27,988 bases of DNA, from contig CAZBNW010000024.1 of NCBI GenBank assembly GCA_964493385.1, positions 1-27,988 of the forward strand, read 5' to 3'. Each line of letters begins with the position of its first letter. Position 1 is the first letter of the stretch. Positions 15,790 through 24,790 of the stretch are shown here, piece after piece. The notes under the pieces were generated by a model. It was given only the letters and a program-made list of their open reading frames with translations, ran no database searches and had not been told where the DNA came from. The translations under genes were made by a program, and so were the position numbers. The stretch is from Loki-b32 sp964493385. GTDB lineage: Archaea > Asgardarchaeota > Lokiarchaeia > Sigyniarchaeales > SOKP01.

Positions 15790-16353
15790 ATGGTTGAAGA
15801 AATTGCTGAGAAATTCGAAAAGGCAATGAAAAAAGGATTTATAAGAACGCTTACTTTATTAGTTTTAGATAAAGAATCGATGCATGGACGTCAAATTAAG
15901 AGGGCAATTGAAGAACGCACATTTGGTGTTTGGACACCAACAGATTCAACAATGTATACAATCCTTGGAGATTTACGAGGAAACAACCTAATTAAACCAA
16001 TTGATCAGCCAAGCGATGATGAAAAAATTATAATCTATGAAATTACTAATGACGGTAAAAATACTCTTGAAATAATGATGAAAAAAGAGCAAGAAATAAT
16101 GGAATCGATGAGATCCATTATAACTACTACATTTGGCTTTAAAGATGAACTAATGGATAAAGAGGTTAAAGATTTCTTAATTCCCGGTTCATTTTTAGGT
16201 AAAATGTTTGTTAAACCTGAAAATAAGACTTTGCAGACTTTACAATTTCAGAGAAGTTTTATTAAAAAACGATTAGAAGTTTTAAGCAAAATGCTTCAAA
16301 ATATTGAAGACAAGATTTCAAAATTGGAGAAAGAAAAACGAAATGAAAATTAA
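15790..16353 (+). CDS. PadR-family transcriptional regulator
   Basis: This 187-residue regulator has the PadR winged helix at about residues 15-95. It shows FIRTLTLLVLDKESMHGRQIKRAI, the wing region beginning WTPTDSTMYTILGDLRGNNLI, and EITNDGKNTLEIMM, followed by a long C-terminal coiled-coil segment with QRSFIKKRLEVLSKMLQNIEDKISKLEKE, as in the larger PadR-s1 proteins. The ligand is unknown. It is the first gene of an operon with an ABC-2 type exporter (ATPase 33 bp downstream, then a permease). PadR proteins often repress such exporters until an effector binds. A perfect 21-nt palindrome overlies the promoter, suggesting autoregulation of the whole operon. Confidence 0.9.
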   Translation: MVEEIAEKFEKAMKKGFIRTLTLLVLDKESMHGRQIKRAIEERTFGVWTPTDSTMYTILGDLRGNNLIKPIDQPSDDEKIIIYEITNDGKNTLEIMMKKEQEIMESMRSIITTTFGFKDELMDKEVKDFLIPGSFLGKMFVKPENKTLQTLQFQRSFIKKRLEVLSKMLQNIEDKISKLEKEKRNEN

Positions 16354-16386
16354 TTTTATAAATTTATTTAAAAAAATGATGAAAAA

Positions 16387-17418
16387 ATGTCGGAAATAGT
16401 AATCAAACTGGAGAATTTAACCAAAAAGTTCGGAAATTTTACCGCAGTAAATCAAATTAATCTTGAAGTATGCAGGGGTGAAATCATTGGACTAGTTGGT
16501 CCTAATGGCGCGGGAAAAACAACAACAATAAAAATGATTGCTAAAATTTTAAGACCAAATTCAGGGAGAATCTTAATTAGGACAAATCATAGTGAATTAG
16601 AAGATTTGCAAAAAGTTTCTAGCACAATTACCCAAATTGGGTTTTTAATTGATATACCAAATTTTTACAATATGACTGCGTATCAACTACTTAAGTATTT
16701 CTGTAAACTTCAAAATTATCCAAAAGATAAAATAGATGGAAGAATTGATGAACTTTTAGCACTTTTTAAACTTTCTGAATGGAAGTATGAAAATGTTAAA
16801 ACCTTTTCTAAAGGTATGGTACAGAAGCTAGGAATTATTCAAGCACTTATACATGATCCGGAGATCGTAATATTAGATGAGCCACAAACTGGTTTGGATC
16901 CATTAGCGCGTGTTGAAATACGGAAACATATCCGAGAGCTTCAATCACTAGGAAAAACAATATTTGTAGCATCACATATGTTATATGAAATATCTGAAGT
17001 ATGTAATAAAATTGCTTTAATCAATTACGGCTCAATAATTGGTTTTGATACAGTAGAGAATTTAGCGCTTACTTTAAAAACTAGTGAATTAAATTGCGAA
17101 TTACTTGAGTCTCTTAATGCAAGTGAATTAGAACCGTTGTTAAATCGATTAACTGAAAGACTTAACCCTTATTTAGACCAGAACTTAGATCCAAAGATAT
17201 CAAAGATTCCAGTGAAGTATTACCCTGAACAACAAGGTTTGAAAATTTTTTACGATGGAAGAAATGAGTCAAAAGGAAAAATATTGAAAATTTTGGTAAA
17301 AGAATTCGAATCAGATTTTACATTGATTTCATTTACTCAACCAAGAACATCTCAATTGGAAAGAGTTTATGCCGAAATGGTAAAAGATAATGAAATAAAA
17401 AAGTACGGAGATGTATAG
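16387..17418 (+). CDS. ABC-2 type exporter, ATP-binding subunit
   Basis: This 343-residue nucleotide-binding subunit drives export through the permease encoded directly after it. Walker A is GPNGAGKTT at 38-46, the signature motif is the variant FSKGM at 140-144, Walker B plus catalytic Glu is VILDEP at 161-166, and the switch His is His197 in ASHM. The C-terminal ~120 residues form the extra domain typical of CcmA/DrrA-like exporters and contain no recognisable second ATPase. It ends eight bases inside the start of the permease gene, a translational overlap. It lies 33 bp after the padR gene. The substrate may be a drug, lipid or peptide. A remnant of a paralogous copy of this gene's start is found at 21844. 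Confidence 0.93.
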   Translation: MSEIVIKLENLTKKFGNFTAVNQINLEVCRGEIIGLVGPNGAGKTTTIKMIAKILRPNSGRILIRTNHSELEDLQKVSSTITQIGFLIDIPNFYNMTAYQLLKYFCKLQNYPKDKIDGRIDELLALFKLSEWKYENVKTFSKGMVQKLGIIQALIHDPEIVILDEPQTGLDPLARVEIRKHIRELQSLGKTIFVASHMLYEISEVCNKIALINYGSIIGFDTVENLALTLKTSELNCELLESLNASELEPLLNRLTERLNPYLDQNLDPKISKIPVKYYPEQQGLKIFYDGRNESKGKILKILVKEFESDFTLISFTQPRTSQLERVYAEMVKDNEIKKYGDV

Positions 17419-18035
17419 AAAAATGCGAAATAGAACCGAAAGTTATATTGGAATAAAACCAATTTTTTACACCATTGTATTTGAAATAAAAAGACAAAGA
17501 AAGAAATTTTATTTCTTTTCAGTAGTTGCAATTTTGGTTGCTGTTTTAGTGGGTTACATCCTGCAGTTAATACCTGGCTATCTTCTATCAAGTACGCAAG
17601 CTGAGTTCTTTAATATTGGTTTACAATTTATTTCATTCTTAACCCTATTTGCTGCGTGTTTGTTCTTCTCTGGAATTATTTGCTCTGAATTTAATAAAAA
17701 AACGGGTTTTATTGTCTTCCCTAAAATCAACAAATATAAATTGATACTAGGTAAATATCTTGGAAATCTGGTTCTAGTCATTGCTATTATTACAGCATTT
17801 TACTTTGTATTGGGACTATTAGGGTTTTTCTATTATGGTGGACCAATTAACATCCGAATATTTTATTCTTACGGTATTGCGATATTATATATAATTGCTT
17901 TAAGTAGTTTTGTTACATTCTTTAGTTCATTTATGAAAAGTGTAAATCTTACAATCATATCTACATTAATAATTCTTCTTATTGGATTTAATATAGCTGA
18001 TCAGATTGTTACATTTGTATTTGCAGAAAATTTTG
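17411..18035 (+). CDS. ABC-2 type exporter permease, 3' end lost in assembly gap
   Basis: The first 208 residues before the N run hold five membrane segments, at about 28-48, 66-86, 115-137, 150-170 and 178-198, with ISFLTLFAACLFFSGIICSEFNKKTGFIVFP in the second segment and following loop, the layout of an ABC-2 membrane subunit. The start overlaps the ATPase stop by eight bases. The permease frame runs into 100 N at 18036. The frame after the gap could be the remainder of this protein, with a large extracellular insertion before the last helix, or a separate gene; the gap size is unknown, so this cannot be decided. The two ends do not overlap, unlike those of the first gap. Confidence 0.85.
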
Positions 18036-18135
18036 NNNNNNNNNNNNNNNNNNNNNNNNNNNNNNNNNNNNNNNNNNNNNNNNNNNNNNNNNNNNNNNNN
18101 NNNNNNNNNNNNNNNNNNNNNNNNNNNNNNNNNNN
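18036..18135. other. Assembly gap (100 N), no overlap between ends
   Basis: A run of 100 N, the conventional unknown-size gap. The sequence on the left (ending TTTGCAGAAAATTTTG) is not repeated on the right, so real sequence is missing here. Confidence 0.95.
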
Positions 18136-18971
18136 TAAATCAATATAATGAAACCGCTTGGAAAAATACAGTGAATGCCTCTTCATCACCTAATAATTGG
18201 TTTGAAGGAGACGCTGATACAGTAGGTGCTCAACGTAAAACTACAATTAAAGGGTGGAATTCTATTACTTGGGAAACATACGATATATTTATTTCACTAT
18301 TTTTGTCAGCATTGTTCGATTCTGAAGAGATTTCCACTTTATTAATGGGAATGGCGATTCAAGGATATAATGAAACTACTATAAACGAAAATTACACAAA
18401 TACTTATAATCTATGGATTGGTCTAAGTGCTGTATGGAATTTTACGGTTGGTAATTTTAAAGAAGATCCTAGTATTGCTAATGAAGCACTTTTGATATTC
18501 CAAAATCCTACGGATTTAGATGATATTCTTAATGATTACAATAACTTATCAGCTGAGCTTAATAGCAATCCTTTTATTAATATGTCATATATCTTTCCGA
18601 TCTTAGAACCAGATGAATTCTTATGGCTATTCATCTTTAACGGACTTGCATTAGGCACTCCCTCTGGGTCATACTTAGAAAACTTGATTACTATGCTCAA
18701 TTGTCAAAATGCTACTGTTAACAATAATATCCTTATAATAAACCGGGCTGGTGAAACAAATTATACTGTAGAAATTACATATGGGTCTGAAGGAACGATA
18801 TCATCATTCGTAGTAAAAGATGTGAGCGATAATATTATATATCAAATTATTAGTAGAAATTCAGAATGGGTCTTTTTTACTATTGTCATCATACTGTTAA
18901 TTTGTATTGGAGGACTAAGTGCTTACTTAATACTCAGAAAAAGAAAAATAAACAGAATTAGAAATAAATAA
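18136..18971 (+). CDS. Extracellular-domain protein anchored by a C-terminal helix, 5' partial
   Basis: The frame is open from the gap edge (first full codon at 18138) to the TAA at 18971, about 277 residues. Most of it looks extracellular: rich in Asn, Thr, Ser and Trp, few Lys, and several N-x-S/T sequons (NETAW, NETTIN, NYTNTY). A short strand-rich stretch near the end (ETNYTVEITYGSEGTISSFVV) is followed by one membrane helix (WVFFTIVIILLICIGGLSAYLIL) and a short basic tail (RKRKINRIRNK), so the C-terminus is inside. I recognise no family. It may be the last part of the upstream permease or a separate surface protein of the exporter operon. Confidence 0.65.
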
Positions 18972-19023
18972 ATATCACTTCTTTTTTATTTTTTAAAATT
19001 ATGAAAGAAAAAGGTAAATTGTT

Positions 19024-20136
19024 ATGTTTCAAGTTAATCTATTAATGGTTTTAGTATCTCTCCCAGTTATTTTAACTATACCAATTATCGTACTATTTTT
19101 TATATTTACTATCAAGTATATAAAAACACATTATAAAATGCTAGGGTATTTAGCAGCTCTATTTCTTTTTTATTTAATTAATAATAATCTACAATTTTTT
19201 CAGCTATTTGCCGCAAATCAAGAGACTGCTGAGTTTTATTTTATCATAGCGGAGATCTCTGAACTGCTAGTATTATATATTTTAATCCTACTATTAGAAA
19301 TGTTTTATAGAAATACACAATTCTCTTACAGACAAACACTAACAACTATTTTTGTATTTATCATAATAGGAGGATTAATTTCTAAACCTGAATTGCAAAC
19401 AACAGCAATTTCACAAGGTTTTATAGTAAATATTCAAAGGTTTTGTCTATTGATGTTTCTTGAATTCATTTTCCATACAATTGCAACGGTGTTTTTATTA
19501 ATTATCCTAATTAAGAGCAGAAAATCAGCATGGGCACCAAAGCAAAAAAAATTAATCACATGGCTTTCAATAGGAACATTGCTCGGTGTTCTTTTACCAT
19601 CCATACCAAATATCTCATTTGGATAATCGCTTGTACCAAATCAATTAAACTCTACAATAATGCAACTTGTCCAATCAATACCTCAAAACATTGGAATTCT
19701 CATTATAGGTATAGCTTTTCTTAGGATTAGTAAAAATCCATGGTTATTACAACGACAGAGAGTATACTTCCTTGTAGTTTATTCTCATGACGGAATAAAT
19801 CTCTATTCAAAAATTTTTAGTAAAGAAATTATATCTAATGATACAGTTTTATTAGCAGGAGCATTTTCTGCAGTGACGTCCTTAATAGGAGATTGTACTA
19901 AAAGTGCTGGGAATGTTAAATCAATTTTATTAGAGGGGAAGCAATTAAGAATAATAAATCAGAAAAGGTTTATATAAGCCCTATTGCTTGATTATACGAC
20001 TCAAGCATCTGAATGGGCTCATAAGAATTTTACTTCAGAATTTGAAAAGAAATTTAGTACTGAATTATCAAACTTCAATGGTGAAGTATCTCTTTTTAAA
20101 TCGGCAGAAACAATTATAAATCAATATTTTACATAA
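19024..20136 (+). pseudogene. Seven-helix membrane protein with roadblock/longin-like C-terminal domain, broken by two in-frame TAA stops
   Basis: One reading frame runs from the ATG at 19024 to a TAA at 20136 but is interrupted by TAA at 19624-19626 and 19975-19977, with no frameshift between. Joined through the stops, it encodes about 370 residues. Six hydrophobic helices come before the first stop and a seventh (NIGILIIGIAFLRI) after it. A soluble C-terminal domain of about 125 residues follows, beginning RQRVYFLVVYSHDGINLYSKIF and ending with a helix-strand-helix part (ASEWAHKNFTSEFEKKF). The soluble domain looks like the profilin/roadblock-longin type of sensor fold seen fused to such helices in Asgard archaea; this is an inference from pattern only. 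Protein-like sequence continues in frame through both stops, so the gene was probably inactivated recently, or both stops are sequence errors. Confidence 0.7.
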
Positions 20137-20609
20137 ATAAAATTTTTTTATTCTTTTATATCATCAGGATTAAATATATTAGGATCAAAAATAACTCTAC
20201 ATCTAAGAATTCTAGTCTATCCACAATTTTTACTACTACAATTAATACAATACATCAATTGGAATGCAAATAAGATGAGTAAAATGTAAATAAAAAAATA
20301 TAATTAAAAAAAGATTTTTAAAAATTTATTCAGTTGTATTCTCTGTCTCTTCTGTCTTTTTTTGAGTTTCTCTTTTTGAAGATTCATGGCCGGAGGGATA
20401 AATATTTGTAATATTATGAGGTTCAGTACCATATCCATTTTTTTTCATGATTTTATAAAGCTTTTGGATGTTTTCTTCAGCATTTAATTAAAATTTGATA
20501 ATTCAATAATCATAGATTTCTAATTTTCTAGAAAATTCTGTTTTTATCAAATATTATTTATTTCTTTGACAATTTAAGATATAAAAAATAAATACTATTT
20601 GTTAGGAAA
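20137..20609. other. Intergenic stretch with decayed gene fragment
   Basis: From 20137 to 20325 I see no gene, only AT-rich DNA. From 20326 to 20489 lies the orphan fragment listed separately. From 20490 to 20609 the DNA is AT-rich and probably carries the promoter of the membrane acyltransferase-like gene. Confidence 0.5.
20326..20487 (-). pseudogene. Orphan C-terminal fragment of the FG-GAP membrane protein gene
   Basis: Fifty-three codons and a stop on the minus strand correspond to the last part of the protein encoded at 21937-24543. Both read LNAEENIQKLYKIM, then TEPHNITNIYPSG after a few changes, and then a diverged Lys/Glu/Thr tail. Similarity at the DNA level starts sharply at about 20489 and carries on past the stop into the downstream non-coding DNA. 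Upstream of 20487 the reading frame meets a stop and nothing matches. This is the leftover end of a duplicated copy whose body has been deleted. Confidence 0.85.
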
Positions 20610-21737
20610 TTGCAGCGGATAAGGAGTGTTGATGTACTACGGGGTTTTTCTATTTGGATTATGGTATATGGGCACATGCTTCAGTTCTGGATAAGACCTG
20701 AAGATTTTTGGCTTAAATTCTGGTTGTATGCATTTCTTGCGCCTATTGGTGCTACAGGTTTTCTCTTTATCTCAGGGGTAAGTGCAACATTAGCTTATAA
20801 AAATAATCTACAAACACAGAAATTGCAGATGAAAACTATGAGAAATGTCTATCTCTTGAGGACGCTTTTCATATTAATAATCGCACTTTTTTTCAACTTT
20901 AGCGTTGCCATGGTATTTGGTGGGGGTAATCTAGCAGATATATGGAGTTGGAACGCGTTACAAACAATTGCAATATCACTATTATTAGCATGGCCTTTAT
21001 TAAAAACGTCTAAAATACTTAGGTTATGTATAGCGACACTAGCAATTATTTTGAACCAAGTCTTATTAACAATACTTTCACCCTATAATGGACAATCTAG
21101 TTTTTTAGGGATTGCTTATCATGTACTATTTAATCCCATAGATACGTATGTTATCTTAAACTATTACGGAATCGTACTTATTGGTTCTGTTATGGGAGAT
21201 TATATTTTTGACTTGAGAAATGCTAATAATCACAAGAAAAAAGAATTTTTTTTTACAAATAGAGCAATTATTTATTCCTTCTTTATTGGTATATCCGTAT
21301 TTATTTTTGGTATATTGTTCTTATTTCCTAATTTTATAACGTTTAATTCCATATCATCCGTTCTTTATGCATTAGGTATAATAATAGCTACGCTAGCGGT
21401 ACTTATCGTGATAGAAATATTAGAAGTAATTAAAACAAAAAAGAGCTATAGATTTCTCTATTTCTATTCATATTATTCATTTACTATTTTTCTTGGACAT
21501 AATGTTCTACTCGTGCTTTTCATGCAGCAGTTAAATGCTTACTTTACAATCTGGGTTGCTGTAGTAGCATTTAACATTATCCTAGGGTGGTTACTTAAGA
21601 CTATGCATAATAAATTAGGAATACGTGCTTCTGTGAAGGCAGGAATTAGTATATTAAGTGCTTTTATAGCGATGAAGATAGAGAAAAAAGATACGCGGAG
21701 CTTTAAAGAATTCGAAAAAGTAGATAAAAAGAACTAA
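20610..21737 (+). CDS. Membrane acyltransferase-like protein (DUF1624 / heparan-alpha-glucosaminide N-acetyltransferase catalytic-like)
   Basis: This 375-residue polytopic protein has about ten hydrophobic segments. The N-terminus RIRSVDVLRGFSIWIMVYGHMLQFW matches the pattern R-x-x-S-x-D-x-x-R-G-x-x-I of the DUF1624/HGSNAT-type family, whose members acetylate sugars or related groups across the membrane. A second family-like segment is FLFISGVSATLAYK. The histidine in YGHMLQ is at the place of the catalytic-type His in this group. The start is a TTG with AGGA a few bases upstream; the open frame begins only 18 bases earlier and holds no ATG. The C-terminal tail is charged and cytoplasmic. It stands alone between decayed fragments, and its substrate is unknown. 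Confidence 0.7.
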   Translation: MQRIRSVDVLRGFSIWIMVYGHMLQFWIRPEDFWLKFWLYAFLAPIGATGFLFISGVSATLAYKNNLQTQKLQMKTMRNVYLLRTLFILIIALFFNFSVAMVFGGGNLADIWSWNALQTIAISLLLAWPLLKTSKILRLCIATLAIILNQVLLTILSPYNGQSSFLGIAYHVLFNPIDTYVILNYYGIVLIGSVMGDYIFDLRNANNHKKKEFFFTNRAIIYSFFIGISVFIFGILFLFPNFITFNSISSVLYALGIIIATLAVLIVIEILEVIKTKKSYRFLYFYSYYSFTIFLGHNVLLVLFMQQLNAYFTIWVAVVAFNIILGWLLKTMHNKLGIRASVKAGISILSAFIAMKIEKKDTRSFKEFEKVDKKN

Positions 21738-21761
21738 TGCAAAAAATATGATTTCTTATTC

Positions 21762-21778
21762 TACACTTATTTAGTGTA
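21762..21778. terminator. Hairpin after the acyltransferase-like gene
   Basis: TACACT and AGTGTA form a 6-bp inverted repeat around TATTT, 25 bases after the stop at 21737. T-rich DNA follows within 10 bases (TTTGTTCTTTTTC). This fits a transcript end in a convergent gap. Confidence 0.35.
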
Positions 21779-21843
21779 TGTAGTCTTTGTTCTTTTTCTA
21801 ATTTTCTAGAATATCAAAATTTATATACTTCGGCTACCGTTAA

Positions 21844-21891
21844 ATGTCAGAAATAGTAATTAAACTTTTTTTTCATTTTTTAAAATTATAA
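21844..21891 (+). pseudogene. Remnant start of a paralogous ABC ATPase gene
   Basis: An ATG here opens a frame encoding MSEIVIKL and then runs into poly-Phe and a stop. The first eight codons match the start of the ABC ATPase at 16387 exactly at protein level, and the only three DNA differences are synonymous third-position changes. After that the sequence becomes T-rich and resembles the DNA after the stop at 18971. This looks like the scar of a deleted paralogous exporter cassette. The match is short, so confidence is moderate. Confidence 0.45.
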
Positions 21892-21936
21892 AAAAGATAA
21901 AGAAATATAATAAAAAAAATAAGATTTGTTGAAAAT

Positions 21937-24543
21937 TTAATCAGTCGTTTTATCTTTTTCTTCTATTTTTTCTTGAGTTGTTGTTTTTGAATTTTTGTAG
22001 CCAGAGGGATATATATTTGTAATATTATGAGGTTCAGTATCATATCCATTTTTTTCCATGATTTTATAAAGCTTTTGGATGTTTTCTTCAGCATTTAATT
22101 CCATGACCTCTCCTGCAAGGAGGATGTAGGAAAATGCTGTTAAAAATGGGATGCCAACAAACATAACTAATGTAACGAGAAATCCAAAAATAATATTAAA
22201 AGCATCTCCCCCTGTAAAAAACCCAGAAAAGTCTACACCAGCAATAAATGCACCAAAAGTAATTAAAGCAGAAAGTCCCGCAATACCTTTAACAATAGAT
22301 TGAGCCCAAATACTTATAGGTTCTATATCTCCAGGTTGACGATATTTTTTATTTTCGCGGTAATATACAACTCCCGCATCGTCAAGCAAATAATTACCTG
22401 AAATGAAAAACGCAAAAATGATAAAAGATAAAATCATTGGTAAAACACAGAACAACATATATCCCATCATAAAATTGAAAAATTCTGTGGCCCCAAATAC
22501 ATCAAAAGTTTTAGGATATCTTAGTAAAGAAGTTAAAGCATCGTAAGTAAAAAATCCAACGGCAATTGAAAGAAGTAATGGTAAAATTAATCTTTTGAGT
22601 TGAATAACCAGCCCAATCTCCTTCCTTTCTCCCATATCCAATACAAGAATATCGTGTTTATAACCTTTAGAAATTTTAAAGAAAAAGTTTCTTAATTTTA
22701 TAAAAATATATGCAAATTGAGGAGCAAACCGATTGTAAAGAGCCGCTGTTAATGGTAATGTACCATACCAAATAATAGTAACAACTAAGAATGTCATCAC
22801 GATGTTTGAATTATTAGAGCCAGTAATTAGTGTATTATTAAAAACATTCATTAATATCAAAAAGAGCAAGAAAGTTAAACTCATTAGCCCAATCGCAAGA
22901 ACATTAACAACAACCGTAAGTTTATGTTCCTTTACAGCTTGTCGACGATATTTCAATCTTTTTCCTCGTAAAATGATAATGAATACACCCGCAATTAACA
23001 GTATTGTTAGTATAATGAATAATGGTAAACCTAAAGGAAACACTGGTGATAACCATAATCCCCGAGGTTTCCGAGAAGAAAGTGCAACAATTCTATCATC
23101 TCCAGCAATTAAAAAATCCTTTTTACCATCAGCATCAAAATCCCTTATTGTAATTAATGAATCTCCTGAATATTCTGTATTTATAATTGCGAATACCTTT
23201 CCATTAAGAAAATTTATAATTCTATATCGATTTACATCCCCAAACGACACAAAGGGTTGAAATCTTTCATGATAGATTATTTCATCAACTGAATCTCCAT
23301 CCATATCTTCCTCTAAAATGAAAACACCAGCTTCAATCCTACGTCCTTGCTTTATGATTTCCCATCTTAAATCATGTAACGTAAGCTCCAGAGCATAAAT
23401 TTGTAAAAATTTCGTCTGTATTTTTGTCACATTATCCTCATAACTATAATCTAACAAAAAATATGCTATCCCATCATCTTTACCGCTACGAATTTCTTTT
23501 ATACTAACGCCTCGATAATCAGGAGGTATTGTAAATTTGTAGAGCTCTCCACCATCAGCGCCATCTAATAATGTTAGATTTCCATCCCAAGAAGCTGTTA
23601 ATATTTCCGGAATACCATCTAAATTTAAATCTTCAATAATTTCGGGATTATCGATTGAGAAAGTAATATTATATATTTCATTTAGAAAATCATCTGAGCT
23701 TAGATTATATAAATGCATAGAGTTGCTATTAAGTAATAGCAAATGGGTTTGATCAGTGTAATTAAACAACTCTAATGAAGGAATAGAGTAATCTGTATGA
23801 ACCCAACCCTTATAAACCTCAGCTATATTTACTTTTTTAGTTCCATTAATAAAATAAGTGTTAATAGAGCAATTGTACTCTGTCCAAGTATGATTACCAT
23901 CAAAAACCTCATATCCTTCAGCTTCCAATAGTATAAGATCTTCTTGCGAATCTGTTAAATCAAAAAAGCTTATCAGATCGAGGACAAAAAAGTTAGTGAA
24001 ATTAAGTCCATCTCCGGTTAAGATTGGAATATCAGTTCCATTATTTCCATAAATCAGTTGATTTGTATACAAATTCCGGAGAATGTCTGGTTCATAGTGA
24101 CTATTTCTTAACGTCCAATTGGGGCTTATAGAAGCTTTACTTACAAAATAATCCTTTACGTCATCTCCATTCACATCCATTATAGGAAATACATTTTTTA
24201 CTGGTCCGTTAAACTCCTTTTCCCATAATAAATTTCCATTTGATCCTTCAAAACAAAAAATCCCTCCAAATTGAAGCGTATCGTAACGTTCTAGGCTATC
24301 AGTTCCGTGAATGTCAGTATAGGCAATGATTTTATTAGCACCATTTCCATTCAAATCTTCTGTTTCAAAAGCATTCATATCTATTGGATACTGATCCCTA
24401 ATTTCTTCCCATGCCCATCCAGGTTGCAGTTCCATTTGTGTTATAAATATTATCCCTAAAACACTAAATATTATAAAAGAAATTGCCATAAGTACTAAAT
24501 TTATTGGGCGCGAATCCTTTTTTTTATCACTTTTTAACTTCAT
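21937..24543 (-). CDS. FG-GAP beta-propeller protein with C-terminal polytopic membrane domain
   Basis: This 868-residue surface protein starts with a signal-anchor helix (about residues 14-36). About 450 residues follow outside the cell with repeated FG-GAP/VCBS calcium-type motifs (DLNGNGANKI, DVNGDDVKDYF, DLNLDGIPEIL, DMDGDSVDEII, DFDADGKKDFL), the mark of an integrin-like beta-propeller. From about 495 the protein becomes polytopic, with six or more membrane segments (WLSPVFPLGLPLFIILTILLIAGVFII and others), and it ends in a charged cytoplasmic tail. A propeller fused to many helices is an unusual arrangement. The ATG lies about 22 bases downstream of a TATA box (TTTATATATT, 24561-24570), so the mRNA is probably leaderless. 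The end of this gene is duplicated at 20326-20487. Likely role: adhesion or surface sensing; not certain. Confidence 0.85.
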   Translation of the reverse strand: MKLKSDKKKDSRPINLVLMAISFIIFSVLGIIFITQMELQPGWAWEEIRDQYPIDMNAFETEDLNGNGANKIIAYTDIHGTDSLERYDTLQFGGIFCFEGSNGNLLWEKEFNGPVKNVFPIMDVNGDDVKDYFVSKASISPNWTLRNSHYEPDILRNLYTNQLIYGNNGTDIPILTGDGLNFTNFFVLDLISFFDLTDSQEDLILLEAEGYEVFDGNHTWTEYNCSINTYFINGTKKVNIAEVYKGWVHTDYSIPSLELFNYTDQTHLLLLNSNSMHLYNLSSDDFLNEIYNITFSIDNPEIIEDLNLDGIPEILTASWDGNLTLLDGADGGELYKFTIPPDYRGVSIKEIRSGKDDGIAYFLLDYSYEDNVTKIQTKFLQIYALELTLHDLRWEIIKQGRRIEAGVFILEEDMDGDSVDEIIYHERFQPFVSFGDVNRYRIINFLNGKVFAIINTEYSGDSLITIRDFDADGKKDFLIAGDDRIVALSSRKPRGLWLSPVFPLGLPLFIILTILLIAGVFIIILRGKRLKYRRQAVKEHKLTVVVNVLAIGLMSLTFLLFLILMNVFNNTLITGSNNSNIVMTFLVVTIIWYGTLPLTAALYNRFAPQFAYIFIKLRNFFFKISKGYKHDILVLDMGERKEIGLVIQLKRLILPLLLSIAVGFFTYDALTSLLRYPKTFDVFGATEFFNFMMGYMLFCVLPMILSFIIFAFFISGNYLLDDAGVVYYRENKKYRQPGDIEPISIWAQSIVKGIAGLSALITFGAFIAGVDFSGFFTGGDAFNIIFGFLVTLVMFVGIPFLTAFSYILLAGEVMELNAEENIQKLYKIMEKNGYDTEPHNITNIYPSGYKNSKTTTQEKIEEKDKTTD

Positions 24544-24560
24544 TCAAATCAAGTGGTTTT

Positions 24561-24570
24561 TTTATATATT
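24561..24570 (-). promoter_or_regulatory. TATA box of the FG-GAP gene
   Basis: On the minus strand this reads AATATATAAA, centred about 22 bases before the ATG at 24543, the spacing of a leaderless archaeal gene. There is no Shine-Dalgarno sequence before this ATG. Confidence 0.5.
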
Positions 24571-24695
24571 CTTAAAATCGAGATAAGATTTTGAATTATA
24601 AAATGTTTAAGAAAGAAGTTGTATAAATAATTTTATTATTCATTAAAGAATATACTTATAAACAATTTAAAATAGAAAAAAATATATTATTAATT

Positions 24696-24767
24696 GGGGT
24701 GCTTTAGAGTTAAATTTTACAATATTACTCCCAGTGAAGCTATATTGTCTTATTTCTAAAGCGCTCC
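24696..24767 (-). terminator. Nested hairpin after hsp20, terminator or structured 3' RNA
   Basis: GGGGTGCTTTAGA (24696-24708) pairs along all 13 positions, two through G-U wobbles on the + strand reading, with TCTAAAGCGCTCC (24755-24767). A second pair, ACAATAT and ATATTGT (24719-24725 and 24742-24748), nests inside. A further copy of TTTCTAAAGC lies at 24776-24785, just after the hsp20 stop. In the hsp20 direction a run of seven T follows about 15 bases past the stem. This would end the padR-hsp20 transcript, or could be a longer-lived 3' structure. Confidence 0.55.
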
Positions 24768-24790
24768 ACCTATAATTTCTAAAGCAAAGA

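Noticed and set aside
22802..23260. 152-codon plus-strand ORF within the FG-GAP gene
   Set aside because: It is antisense to the membrane and propeller parts of a clear protein and shows no recognisable domain.
24696..24767. A miniature transposable element with 13-bp terminal inverted repeats
   Set aside because: No target-site duplication flanks it and it lies directly after hsp20 with a T-run, which fits a transcript end better.
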